36,279 nt of DNA from assembly GCA_018302785.1 (NCBI GenBank), contig JAGVZF010000015.1:1-36279 (forward strand), written 5' to 3'. The DNA is from Candidatus Woesearchaeota archaeon. GTDB lineage: Archaea; Nanobdellota; Nanobdellia; SCGC-AAA011-G17; JAGVZF01. A program made the translations under genes and the position numbers. The number at the start of each line of letters is the position of its first letter. Position 1 is the first letter of the stretch. This document shows positions 15,434 through 23,845 of this stretch, in pieces. The notes beneath the pieces are model-generated. The model had not been told where the DNA came from, ran no database searches, and saw nothing but the letters and a program-made list of their open reading frames with translations.

Positions 15434-15964
15434 ATGAAATATGAGCATAAACTAATAATAAGAATCATTCTTCTTTTTTTAATATGGCCTAGCCTTTTAT
15501 ACATAATATTTTTCATTCCAACAATTTATCTAAGTTATTTAATATTAAAATTAATAGGTTATAATATAATTGTAGATTTAACTTCTCAACTATTAATTAT
15601 TAATGACTTAAAATTAAATTTTATAACAGCATGTGTTGCAACTTCTGCTTATCAATTGCTTGCAATTTTAATTCTTTTAACAAAAGATTTGAGCTTTAAA
15701 AAAATGCTAAATATGTTTATAGCAGGAAGTTTATTAGTTCTAGCTGTAAATGTCATAAGAATTATATTTTTAAGCTTAATTTTTGTTAATTATGGCTACG
15801 ATTTATTTGAAAAGTTCCACATCCTATTATGGAGGGGCGCAGCTTCATTTATAGTATTTTTTATATGGATTACTATAATTAAAATATTTAAAGTTAAAAC
15901 AATTCCTATAATTAGTGATGTAACTTATTTATATAAAATGATAAGAAAATCTAAGAAAAAATGA
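15434..15964 (+). CDS. Archaeosortase/exosortase-family transpeptidase
   Basis: This 176-residue integral membrane protein has about five to six helices and the exosortase/archaeosortase catalytic triad in order and context: Cys67 (FITACVATSAY), Arg109 (VNVIRI) and His129 (KFHILLWRG). Family members cut C-terminal tripartite sorting signals of surface proteins and transfer them to lipid or another acceptor. The protein is short for the family, consistent with reduced DPANN versions. It is divergent from a cluster of anchored surface proteins and followed by a glycan assembly cluster. No recognised PGF/PEF/VPxxxP-CTERM motif is visible in its neighbours, so the substrate motif is unknown. Its stop overlaps the next gene (ATGA). 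Confidence 0.8.
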   Translation: MKYEHKLIIRIILLFLIWPSLLYIIFFIPTIYLSYLILKLIGYNIIVDLTSQLLIINDLKLNFITACVATSAYQLLAILILLTKDLSFKKMLNMFIAGSLLVLAVNVIRIIFLSLIFVNYGYDLFEKFHILLWRGAASFIVFFIWITIIKIFKVKTIPIISDVTYLYKMIRKSKKK

Positions 15965-16149
15965 TACCAATTATTTTAAAGCCTATACTTCATTTTATAA
16001 CCTCAGGAGTCTTTGGATTAATTTTATATTTAATATTTATTAAATTATTTAATAAACTAAGAAATAAAGAAGAATGTGCCTTTTTATTTTCGTTATTTAA
16101 TTCAATATTACTTCATGTAATTATTGATTATGGTCCAGGTTGGTTTTAA
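15961..16149 (+). CDS. Small membrane protein (62 aa)
   Basis: The start ATG overlaps the archaeosortase stop (ATGA), indicating translational coupling. Two membrane segments are likely (about 8-27 and 40-55), with an LHVIIDYGPGWF end. I recognise no family. It could be a subunit or helper of the archaeosortase, inferred from coupling only. Confidence 0.55.
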   Translation: MIPIILKPILHFITSGVFGLILYLIFIKLFNKLRNKEECAFLFSLFNSILLHVIIDYGPGWF

Positions 16150-16150
16150 A

Positions 16151-16348
16151 ATGAAATATGTTTATGTTTTTTTATATTCTGGCTTAATTAGCATAATTGT
16201 AGACCTAGATCATTTTATAGTTTTAATATTAAAAGATCTTCCTATAAACTTATTTAATTTAAATTTCTTAGCTGGAAGACCGTTACATGTTCCATTACTA
16301 ATTACATTATTTATAATTTTTATGTCATCAATTATAAAAAATAAATAA
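16151..16348 (+). CDS. Small membrane protein with DxDH motif (65 aa)
   Basis: ATG 16151 directly follows the preceding stop. A TTG nine codons upstream is in frame but would lie inside the previous gene. Two hydrophobic segments flank DLDHF and GRPLHVP, a spacing that faintly recalls the metal-binding motifs of YdjM/DUF457 membrane hydrolases. With the preceding gene (LHVIID) it might form a split version, which is speculative. Confidence 0.55.
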   Translation: MKYVYVFLYSGLISIIVDLDHFIVLILKDLPINLFNLNFLAGRPLHVPLLITLFIIFMSSIIKNK

Positions 16349-16519
16349 AAACATACCTTATAATTAGTATTTTATAAAATACAATTCTTTTTTAGTGTAC
16401 ACTCAATATTAGCAAAAACAGAATAGGATATATAAAAATTTACCACTTAAATGTAGTTTACTATATAACTATTATATAATAATAAATTATAAAAGCACAA
16501 ATATCAAATATAATATAAA
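16349..16519 (+). promoter_or_regulatory. Promoter region of the glycan cluster
   Basis: This is 171 bp without a gene. AATTATAAAAG at 16485-16495 is a TATA box at the right distance for a leaderless start at 16520. ATTTTATAAAAT (about 16369-16380) is a short palindrome that may end the upstream transcript. Confidence 0.45.
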
Positions 16520-17236
16520 ATGAAGAATTTAACAGTGCTTATTCCATGCTATAATGAAGAAAAAGGCATAGGAAAAGTAATTGATGGCATCCCCAAAGAA
16601 AAATTAAACGCTCTTGGTTATAATACTAATGTTATTATTATTGATAATAACTGTACAGATAAAACAGTAGAAATAGCAAAATCAAAAGGAGCTTTAATAA
16701 TAAAAGAACCTATTAAAGGGAAAGGTAAGGCACTAATTAAAGGTTTTTCTAGTCTTAATGGAGATACGGATGTTGTGGTAATGTTAGATGGAGATAATAC
16801 TTATCAAAGTTCTGAAATGATAAGATTAATTGAACCTATAGACAATAATTTTTGTGATGCTGTTATTGGTACAAGATTAAGTGGTAAAATTAATAGTGGT
16901 TCAATGAGTACATTTAATAGAATTGGCAATTGGGCATTCACTTTTTTAGTAAGAGTGGCTTATCATGGAAATATAACTGATGTTTGTACAGGTTATTTTG
17001 CATGGAAAAGAGAAGTCATAGATTCTTTATCTAAGACACTTACATCAAATGGATTTGCAATTGAAATGGAAATGATTACTAAAATGATAAAAATGGGTTA
17101 TTCAATTTATTCTGTTCCAATTACTTATAATAGAAGTGAAAAATCTTCATCTCTTCATCCAGTTAAAGACGGAGCTAAGATATTGACTACATGGGCCAGA
17201 AATTTAGCATGGCAGCCAAATGGATATAAAAAATGA
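16520..17236 (+). CDS. GT2 glycosyltransferase, polyprenyl-phosphate sugar synthase type
   Basis: This 238-residue GT-A enzyme has LIPCYNEEKGIGKVI at the N-terminus, IIDNNCTDKT, the metal-binding LDGDNTY (about 93), and GYFAWKREVI plus ITYNRSEKSS near the C-terminus. The pattern matches dolichyl-phosphate mannose/glucose synthases without a membrane domain. It likely loads a sugar onto a polyprenyl phosphate on the cytoplasmic face as a donor for the GT-C-like protein or as the first step of a lipid-linked glycan. It is the first gene of the plus-strand cluster and overlaps the next gene by 4 bp. Confidence 0.85.
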   Translation: MKNLTVLIPCYNEEKGIGKVIDGIPKEKLNALGYNTNVIIIDNNCTDKTVEIAKSKGALIIKEPIKGKGKALIKGFSSLNGDTDVVVMLDGDNTYQSSEMIRLIEPIDNNFCDAVIGTRLSGKINSGSMSTFNRIGNWAFTFLVRVAYHGNITDVCTGYFAWKREVIDSLSKTLTSNGFAIEMEMITKMIKMGYSIYSVPITYNRSEKSSSLHPVKDGAKILTTWARNLAWQPNGYKK

Positions 17237-18465
17237 AGTTAGCATTTTTGGCCCCAGAATTTTATAATTCTTGGGGTGGTGTAGGAATATATTCAATAGA
17301 ACTTATTAAAGGTCTTTCTAAATTAGACAATCTAGAAATTCATGTTATTACACCAAATATAAAACAAACTAATAAGAAAAATAAATTAAAATCTATATTT
17401 AACGAAAATGTAAACATACATACTATCTCTAATGCAAATGATACATTTATTTATAATCTAAAATTTCAAGCAGCTGTATTTAAAGAATTTAATAAACTAA
17501 ATAATAAATATAAATTTGACATTTTACATTCTGCAAACTTAGTAAATATGCCTGATATATTATTAAAATTCAATAAGATAGAAATCCCAAGTTTAGTTAC
17601 AGCTCATACAACAATAAAAGGCCAAGTAAAAGGATTTCTTAAAGGAAACATAAATCCCTTTAAAATGGCATCTAGTGAAAAACTTAGTTTATTAGCATAT
17701 CCATATATTAGTTTTCTTGAATATTATTATTTAAAAAAAACAGATAATTTAATTACAGTATCAAAAAAATTTGGAAAATTACTAAAAAAAGAATATAAGT
17801 ATAAAGGAAAAATAACTACAATTTACAATAGCATAGATATAAACCATTATAACTTTAATAAAATTAAAGAAGAAGATTGTATTTCAAAATTCCCATTCTT
17901 AAAAAATATTAATAAACCAATAATATTATATGCAGGTAGATTAATATCTCAAAAAGGCATTGACATTTTTATTAAATCAATTAAGTTATTACAAGATAAA
18001 GGATATAATTTTCATTACATAATTGCAGGTAAAGGAAATACAAACTTATTATATAATAATCTTAAAGAAAATAAAATTGACAAAAACAATATTAATTATG
18101 TAGGCTACATAGATAATAGAAATTTAGTTTATCTTTATAGAATGTCTGATATTTTTACACTTCCATCATACTATGAAAATCTCCCAATAAGTTTATTAGA
18201 GGCTATGTCAATGAAATCATGTTGCATCTCAACTAATGTTGGGGCAGTAGATGAAGTAATAGATAATAATAAAAATGGAATATTAATAAATCCAGGAGAT
18301 TATAAAAAACTAGCAGAAAACATTATATTTTTAACAGAAAACCCAGAAATAATAAGAAAAATAAGCAAAAATGCTAGAGAGAAAGTATTAAAAAATTTTA
18401 GATCTGATATAATGGCTAAGAAAACATTAGACGTCTACAAAAATATAGTGAATAACTTTAATTAA
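17233..18465 (+). CDS. GT4 family glycosyltransferase
   Basis: This 410-residue GT-B enzyme has the N-terminal Gly-rich GGVGIYSIELIKGLS, the C-terminal donor domain from about residue 230 (ILYAGRLISQKGIDIF), and the family E-x7-E motif ENLPISLLE. These enzymes transfer a nucleotide-activated sugar with retention onto a growing lipid-linked or polysaccharide chain at the cytoplasmic membrane. The start ATG overlaps the preceding stop. The length is normal for the family. The sugar specificity cannot be read from sequence. Confidence 0.85.
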   Translation: MKLAFLAPEFYNSWGGVGIYSIELIKGLSKLDNLEIHVITPNIKQTNKKNKLKSIFNENVNIHTISNANDTFIYNLKFQAAVFKEFNKLNNKYKFDILHSANLVNMPDILLKFNKIEIPSLVTAHTTIKGQVKGFLKGNINPFKMASSEKLSLLAYPYISFLEYYYLKKTDNLITVSKKFGKLLKKEYKYKGKITTIYNSIDINHYNFNKIKEEDCISKFPFLKNINKPIILYAGRLISQKGIDIFIKSIKLLQDKGYNFHYIIAGKGNTNLLYNNLKENKIDKNNINYVGYIDNRNLVYLYRMSDIFTLPSYYENLPISLLEAMSMKSCCISTNVGAVDEVIDNNKNGILINPGDYKKLAENIIFLTENPEIIRKISKNAREKVLKNFRSDIMAKKTLDVYKNIVNNFN

Positions 18466-18487
18466 AATACTGAAAATCGGAGGAAAA

Positions 18488-18706
18488 ATGAGTGTATTTA
18501 ACAAATTTATAACAATTCTTGGATGGATAGCTTTTATATTTATATGCCTAATTATATTAGTTGTAATTTACATATTAATATCAAATAAAATAGAAAACTC
18601 CAAAAGAAAAAAGCATTTAGAAAAAGTTAGAAATGAAACATTAGTAACTATAAAACAAGAAGGGGTGCATAAAACTGAAACAGATAATCATAACACTCAA
18701 AAATAA
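18488..18706 (+). CDS. Small single-pass membrane protein (72 aa)
   Basis: A good ribosome site CGGAGGAAAAATG marks the start. One hydrophobic helix (about 12-32) is followed by a charged cytoplasmic tail (ENSKRKKHLEKVRNE). I know no family. It sits between two glycosyltransferases and its stop shares one base with the next start, so it is co-translated and may anchor or scaffold the enzymes. Confidence 0.6.
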   Translation: MSVFNKFITILGWIAFIFICLIILVVIYILISNKIENSKRKKHLEKVRNETLVTIKQEGVHKTETDNHNTQK

Positions 18707-19809
18707 TGAAACCAAAACTTTTATATGCAATACCTCTTGTAGGGTCAATAGAATGGTTAAAAGAGAATGGACCCTTAAATAGATATCTAAAGGAATTTGA
18801 GTATTTACAAAATAATTTCGACGTTTTTATAATATCAAAAGATAAGAAAAAATTTAATTTGTTAAATAAGGCAAAACATGAATCTCTTCCAAATTTACCA
18901 TTAGGTTTTAGAAATATATTATTTTTATTTTTTCCTTTTATCAAACCAAAATATTTTATTGAGTCAGATGTTTATTATGCAGACCATGTATCTTCTGCTT
19001 TCCCATTAATACTAGCAAAATTCTTATTTAATAAAAAAGTTATTGTGAGATTTAATTGGGACTGGTCATATTTTGTTAAAAGAGAATATAATTTTTTTAC
19101 TTATGCATTTGTCAGTTTTCTTGAAAGAGTATCAATAAAAAACGCAGATGTTGTTATAGCAACTACTCCTTATTTAAAAGAAGTAGTAATAAAAAGATAT
19201 AATTTCAAAAAGAAAATTGTAGTAATACCAAATTGGATTGACACAGACTTATTTAAACCAACTAAAACAAAAAGAAAAAAGAACTCAATAATATCAATAG
19301 GGAGATTAGTAGCACAAAAGGATTTTACTTTATTACTAAAAACAATAAAACATATTAATAATGGATACTCAGTAACTTTAATCGGTGATGGTCCAGAAAA
19401 AAAAGATTTATTATCACTTGCAAAGAAATATAATATAAATCTTAAGATAATAAATAAAGTAGCTAATCAACAAATTCCAAAATATTTGAATTCTCATGAA
19501 TTGTTTATATCTACCTCTAGATATGAAGGAAATCCTAAGGCAGTTTTAGAAGCAATGTCTTGTGCCATGCCAATAATAGCAACAAATGTTATAGGAAATT
19601 CTGATATAATAATTAATGAAAATAATGGTTTAATCACAGACAGAGATTCAAGAAAATTAGGAGTAAAAATAATTAAGATATTCAAAGATGATAAATTAAA
19701 GACTAGAATTTCTAAAAATGCAAGAGAATATGTAATAAACAACTGTAGCTTTGATGAAGTATTTAAGAAAATAACAAATGAAATGTTAATGCAAGTTAAA
19801 AATGGTTAA
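18706..19809 (+). CDS. GT4 family glycosyltransferase
   Basis: This 367-residue GT-B enzyme has the donor domain from about residue 195 (IISIGRLVAQKDFTLL), VTLIGDGPE and the E-x7-E motif EGNPKAVLE. The N-terminal domain contains VIPNWIDTDLF just before the domain junction, a hallmark of this family. It overlaps the small membrane protein gene by one base and the following GT2 gene by 8 bp. It probably extends the same glycan as its neighbours. Confidence 0.85.
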   Translation: MKPKLLYAIPLVGSIEWLKENGPLNRYLKEFEYLQNNFDVFIISKDKKKFNLLNKAKHESLPNLPLGFRNILFLFFPFIKPKYFIESDVYYADHVSSAFPLILAKFLFNKKVIVRFNWDWSYFVKREYNFFTYAFVSFLERVSIKNADVVIATTPYLKEVVIKRYNFKKKIVVIPNWIDTDLFKPTKTKRKKNSIISIGRLVAQKDFTLLLKTIKHINNGYSVTLIGDGPEKKDLLSLAKKYNINLKIINKVANQQIPKYLNSHELFISTSRYEGNPKAVLEAMSCAMPIIATNVIGNSDIIINENNGLITDRDSRKLGVKIIKIFKDDKLKTRISKNAREYVINNCSFDEVFKKITNEMLMQVKNG

Positions 19810-20749
19810 AATAAGTGTTATTATTCCATTGTATAATGCAGAAAAATACATAGAAGAATGCATAAAATCAATAATAGAAGCGGAACCATTAGACAAAGAA
19901 ATTATAGTGGTAGATAATAATAGTAAAGATAAAGGACCAGAAATAGTCTCAAAATTTAAGGAAGTAAAATTAATACATGAAACTAAAAAAGGACCTTCGG
20001 CAGCTCGTAATAGGGGGATAAAAGAATCCACAGGATCTATCTTATTATTCTTAGATGACGATTTAATAATAGATAAAGATTACATAATAGAAATTGTAAA
20101 AACATTTGATGAAGACAAAAAGATTTTAGCTGTTGGAGGGATTGCTCATTCTTATGACCAAAAAAGCATAATATCTTTAAGTCATGAAGTTAGATTAATG
20201 GGTTATAACCCTTCAAAACAAGGCATTTTTGAAGTTAAAACTATCCCAACAATGACATTTAGTACATTAAAAAAGATTATTGATGAAGTTGGGGCATTTG
20301 ATGAAAATTTAATGGGTGCAGAAGACTATGACCTATGCTTAAGAATTAGAAAAAAAGGCTATAAATGTGTTATGAATAGTAAAGCAATTGTATACCATAG
20401 AAATCCTACCAACTTAAAGAGTTTAACAAGCAGATGGTTCAAATATGGTATAATGTGGGTAGAGGCAAATCAAAAAAATAAAGTTATCAGCGAAATAATG
20501 AATACAATTATATGGTTTTTAATGGTATTACTATCTATAATATTATTAATAGTAGATATAAAATTTATTTTTTTAACAATAATATTGTTTATATTACCAT
20601 GGTTCATTTATTATTCTATTGATACATTAAAATATTTTATAATATATAAAAAACCAGAAACATTGCTTTTCCCATTTATACATCAAATTTTAATATTGTC
20701 TAGATCTACAGGGATATTATATGGTATATTAAAAATAAAAAGTAAATAA
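19802..20749 (+). CDS. GT2 glycosyltransferase with C-terminal membrane helices
   Basis: This 315-residue protein has a GT-A core (VIIPLYNAEKYIEECIKSI, GPSAARNRGI, LFLDDDLII, and GAEDYDLCLRIRKKGY as the acceptor/base region) followed by two or three membrane helices (about 230-300). This is typical of membrane-bound enzymes that add sugars to lipid-linked acceptors. It overlaps the upstream gene by 8 bp. Confidence 0.85.
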   Translation: MVKISVIIPLYNAEKYIEECIKSIIEAEPLDKEIIVVDNNSKDKGPEIVSKFKEVKLIHETKKGPSAARNRGIKESTGSILLFLDDDLIIDKDYIIEIVKTFDEDKKILAVGGIAHSYDQKSIISLSHEVRLMGYNPSKQGIFEVKTIPTMTFSTLKKIIDEVGAFDENLMGAEDYDLCLRIRKKGYKCVMNSKAIVYHRNPTNLKSLTSRWFKYGIMWVEANQKNKVISEIMNTIIWFLMVLLSIILLIVDIKFIFLTIILFILPWFIYYSIDTLKYFIIYKKPETLLFPFIHQILILSRSTGILYGILKIKSK

Positions 20750-20751
20750 TA

Positions 20752-21762
20752 ATGAACATATTAATTGCTTCTACATATCTGCCACCTTTTGCAGGAGGCG
20801 CTGAAAGAATAGCATTTGATTTAGCTAAAGGCATAAATGAAAAAGAAAATGTTAAATTAATAACAACTTCCAAAAATACAGAATATTATAATAATAAAAT
20901 TATTAAAGTAAAATACACTAAAGGACTTACATTATTCTATTCAACACTTGCATATCCGTATATTAAAAAATTAATAAAAAATGAAAATATTGAATTAATT
21001 CATACACATATGACTTTACCTTGGGGTTATGTTTTTAGAAATATAAAAGTTAAAAAATTAATTACATGTCATGGTAGTGATGTTTACCCCGAAAAGAATT
21101 TTTTTATTAATAAACTTATTAATGATACATTTAAAAAAACTGATGTAATAGTGTCTCCAAGTATATGGTTATCAAAATACATAAATGAAGAATATAATTA
21201 TTCCTCTAGGATTATCCCCAATGGAATTAATACCAGATTATTTAGACCTTTAAAAATAGAATCTAATGAAAAAGTAGTTTTATTTGTAGGAAGATTTATA
21301 GAACTAAAAGGAATCAATTTAATATTGAAAGTAGCTTCTATACTAAAAGACTACGAATTTTGGTTTGTGGGAAATGGTCCTTTATCAAAGAAAATAAATT
21401 TACCTAATACAAAAATTTTAGGATTCAAAAATAAAGAAGATCTTGTTGAATTATACAACAAAGCAACCATATGCCTATTTCCATCCCAAAGAGAGAATTT
21501 TCCATTAGTTGGTCTTGAAGCAATGTCATCTGGATGTCCAGTGATAACTACTAAGTTAGGCTTTTCAGAATACATTAATGATATGGAAAATGGGTTACTA
21601 ATTAATTATGATAAGGGAGAATTACTGAATAAAATTTCTTTATTAATGGAAGACTATCAACTCAGAAAGAATATTAAGAAAAATGCAAGAAAAACTGCAG
21701 TGAAATTTGATAAACAGATAATGATCAATAAGTACTACAGTTTATATAAAGAAATAATATGA
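20752..21762 (+). CDS. GT4 family glycosyltransferase
   Basis: This 336-residue GT-B enzyme has the N-terminal YLPPFAGGAERIAFDLAKG, the junction sequence IIPNGINTRLF, the donor domain VLFVGRFIELKGINLI and the E-x7-E motif ENFPLVGLE. It closely follows the GT2 gene and overlaps the next gene by 4 bp. It is somewhat shorter than usual, with a compact acceptor domain. Confidence 0.85.
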   Translation: MNILIASTYLPPFAGGAERIAFDLAKGINEKENVKLITTSKNTEYYNNKIIKVKYTKGLTLFYSTLAYPYIKKLIKNENIELIHTHMTLPWGYVFRNIKVKKLITCHGSDVYPEKNFFINKLINDTFKKTDVIVSPSIWLSKYINEEYNYSSRIIPNGINTRLFRPLKIESNEKVVLFVGRFIELKGINLILKVASILKDYEFWFVGNGPLSKKINLPNTKILGFKNKEDLVELYNKATICLFPSQRENFPLVGLEAMSSGCPVITTKLGFSEYINDMENGLLINYDKGELLNKISLLMEDYQLRKNIKKNARKTAVKFDKQIMINKYYSLYKEII

Positions 21763-22913
21763 AATATGATATTGAAACCATAAAGAGTAAAGAAAAATTC
21801 TATTCCATGAACGATGATTGGAATAAATTACTCAATGAGTCTCAGAACCCTAATATTTTTTTAACATGGGAATGGGTATATGAGTGGTTTGATATTTTTG
21901 GTAGTAGATTTAAACTTTACATAATTACTATTAAAGAAAATGATTGTTTAATAGGAATTGCGCCATTTATAATTAATAAAAATAATCTTTCTAAAATGCA
22001 AATCATAAATTATCTAGGATCAACATCAGTTTGTTCTGATTATTTGGATTTAATAATTAAACGGGGTTATGAGGATGATGTTATTATAGAAATATTTAAC
22101 TTTCTAAAAAATAACAATAAAGAATGGGACATTATTATCTTAGGTGATATGAACCTTGATTCCCAAAACTTAAACCTTATAGAGAAACATGCAAAAAATA
22201 ATAATTTTGTATTAAAATCAAAAGTGATTACTAAATGCCCCTATATAACCCTTCCAAGAGATTTTAGGCAATTTCTTGCTAGATTTGGTCACGATAGTAG
22301 ATACAAATTTAGAAGAAGTCAGAGAAAGTTAAAAGAAGACTTGAAATCATCTATTATTTCTGTAGATAATGAAAATGAGTTGCTAAAATCCATGAATATG
22401 ATTTTTAAACTAAATTCTAAAAGATGGAGAAAAGAAGGCATTAAAGGAAGTTTCTATAATGAAGATATAAGGAATTTTAACATAAATGTGAGCAAAAGAT
22501 TTCTCAAGAATGGGTGGTTGCAACTTGATTATATGACTATAGGTGATAGAGTTATTGCTTATTGTCATAATTTTAAATTCGAAAATAAAATATATGGATA
22601 TTCAACAAGTCATGATCCAGATCCATCATTAACTAAATTAGGTGTAGGTAGGATATTACAATTAAAGTGCATAGAGAATGCAATAAATAGCGGTGTTATA
22701 GAATATGATTTACTAAGAGGAACTTCTGATTACAAGTACTCTTTTTCAAAGGAAGAGAGAACTTTAGTAAGTTTCACTATTGGAAGAAAATCCTTTAAAT
22801 CCAGTTTATACTTCTTTCTAAATGATATTTTCAATTTAGTCATAATATTTTCAAGATCAATAATTCCAAAACAAATTAGGAAAAAGTTAGGGGATAAATA
22901 TCTAAGAAAATGA
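21759..22913 (+). CDS. FemAB/CelD-like GNAT acyltransferase
   Basis: This 384-residue protein has the CelD/BcsL-type layout: an N-terminal GNAT-like half containing NIFLTWEWVYEWFDIFGSRF (about 31-50) and LIGIAPFI, and a second GNAT half with KFRRSQRKL, a WLQLDYMTIGDRVIAY strand pair and FSKEERTLVSFTIG. Relatives acylate polysaccharide amino sugars or cell-envelope precursors from acyl-CoA or aminoacyl donors. Coupling to glycosyltransferase genes and to a polysaccharide deacetylase suggests decoration of an amino-sugar glycan. The acyl group is not predictable. Confidence 0.75.
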   Translation: MKYDIETIKSKEKFYSMNDDWNKLLNESQNPNIFLTWEWVYEWFDIFGSRFKLYIITIKENDCLIGIAPFIINKNNLSKMQIINYLGSTSVCSDYLDLIIKRGYEDDVIIEIFNFLKNNNKEWDIIILGDMNLDSQNLNLIEKHAKNNNFVLKSKVITKCPYITLPRDFRQFLARFGHDSRYKFRRSQRKLKEDLKSSIISVDNENELLKSMNMIFKLNSKRWRKEGIKGSFYNEDIRNFNINVSKRFLKNGWLQLDYMTIGDRVIAYCHNFKFENKIYGYSTSHDPDPSLTKLGVGRILQLKCIENAINSGVIEYDLLRGTSDYKYSFSKEERTLVSFTIGRKSFKSSLYFFLNDIFNLVIIFSRSIIPKQIRKKLGDKYLRK

Positions 22914-23845
22914 CTTATTTTTGCGTAACTATTGATACAGAATGTGATATGCCTAACTGGAAACCAAAAAAACTCCCAACACTAGAGAATATTAAAGAAC
23001 TGCCGAAGTTACAAGAATTATTAAATAAATATGAAATAAAACCAACATATTTAATAACATATCCTGTAGCTACAGAAGCAATTAGCGTAGATATCTTAAA
23101 AACATTACATAAAGTGAATAATTGTGAGATAGGAACACATTTCCATCCATGGACAACTCCTCCTATAAAAAATGAAGAAATTGAAGAAGCAACATTCCCA
23201 CATAAATTAGACATAAATCTACATAAGCTTAAATTAACTAATTTAACAAATGCAATAAAAAAATCATTTAATATAAATCCTGTATCCTATAGGGCGGGAA
23301 GATTTGGTTTTGATTCAATTGGATTAAAAATTATAGAAGATTTAAATTACAAAATAGACACTAGTATAACTCCATTAACAAATTGGGGTGCTAATTTTAC
23401 AAATGCTCCTATAGAACCATATTTTTTGCATCATAACAATTTATCTAATCCTGGAAAAAGTAAAGTATTAGAAGTTCCTGTTACTATAGATATTGATATA
23501 CCAATAAAAATAAAAAAATTATATGGTAAATCTCCAGAAAAAATTAAAGGATTTATATCCTTATTAGGAATTAAAAGAGTATGGTTAAGGCCATCAATTT
23601 CATCTTCAAGAGATATGATAAAATTATCAAATAAATTAATTGAAAATAATCATACTGTACTAAATATGATGTTTCATTCTAATGAACTAAGTATTAAAAC
23701 AAGTCCATTTAATAATACTAAACTAAAATTAGAAAATTATTACAATAGATTAGGGGAATATTTTAAATTCATTAATAAAAATAAAATAGAAAGTAAAACC
23801 TTACACGAATTTTACAAAATTTATGTAAATAATATTAATTATTAA
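22910..23845 (+). CDS. Polysaccharide deacetylase (NodB/WalW-like)
   Basis: This 311-residue carbohydrate esterase family 4-type protein has the NodB-like motifs in order: TIDTECD (metal and base Asp residues), IGTHFHPW (metal-binding H-x3-H type), YRAGRFGFD and MMFHSNEL (general-acid His). WalW-like members start with a T-DTE motif instead of TFDD, as here. It would remove N- or O-acetyl groups from the nascent glycan. No signal peptide is visible, so it acts in the cytoplasm or on an intracellular intermediate. It overlaps the GNAT gene by 4 bp, and its 3' end overlaps that of the convergent membrane protein gene by 11 bp. Confidence 0.85.
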   Translation: MTYFCVTIDTECDMPNWKPKKLPTLENIKELPKLQELLNKYEIKPTYLITYPVATEAISVDILKTLHKVNNCEIGTHFHPWTTPPIKNEEIEEATFPHKLDINLHKLKLTNLTNAIKKSFNINPVSYRAGRFGFDSIGLKIIEDLNYKIDTSITPLTNWGANFTNAPIEPYFLHHNNLSNPGKSKVLEVPVTIDIDIPIKIKKLYGKSPEKIKGFISLLGIKRVWLRPSISSSRDMIKLSNKLIENNHTVLNMMFHSNELSIKTSPFNNTKLKLENYYNRLGEYFKFINKNKIESKTLHEFYKIYVNNINY

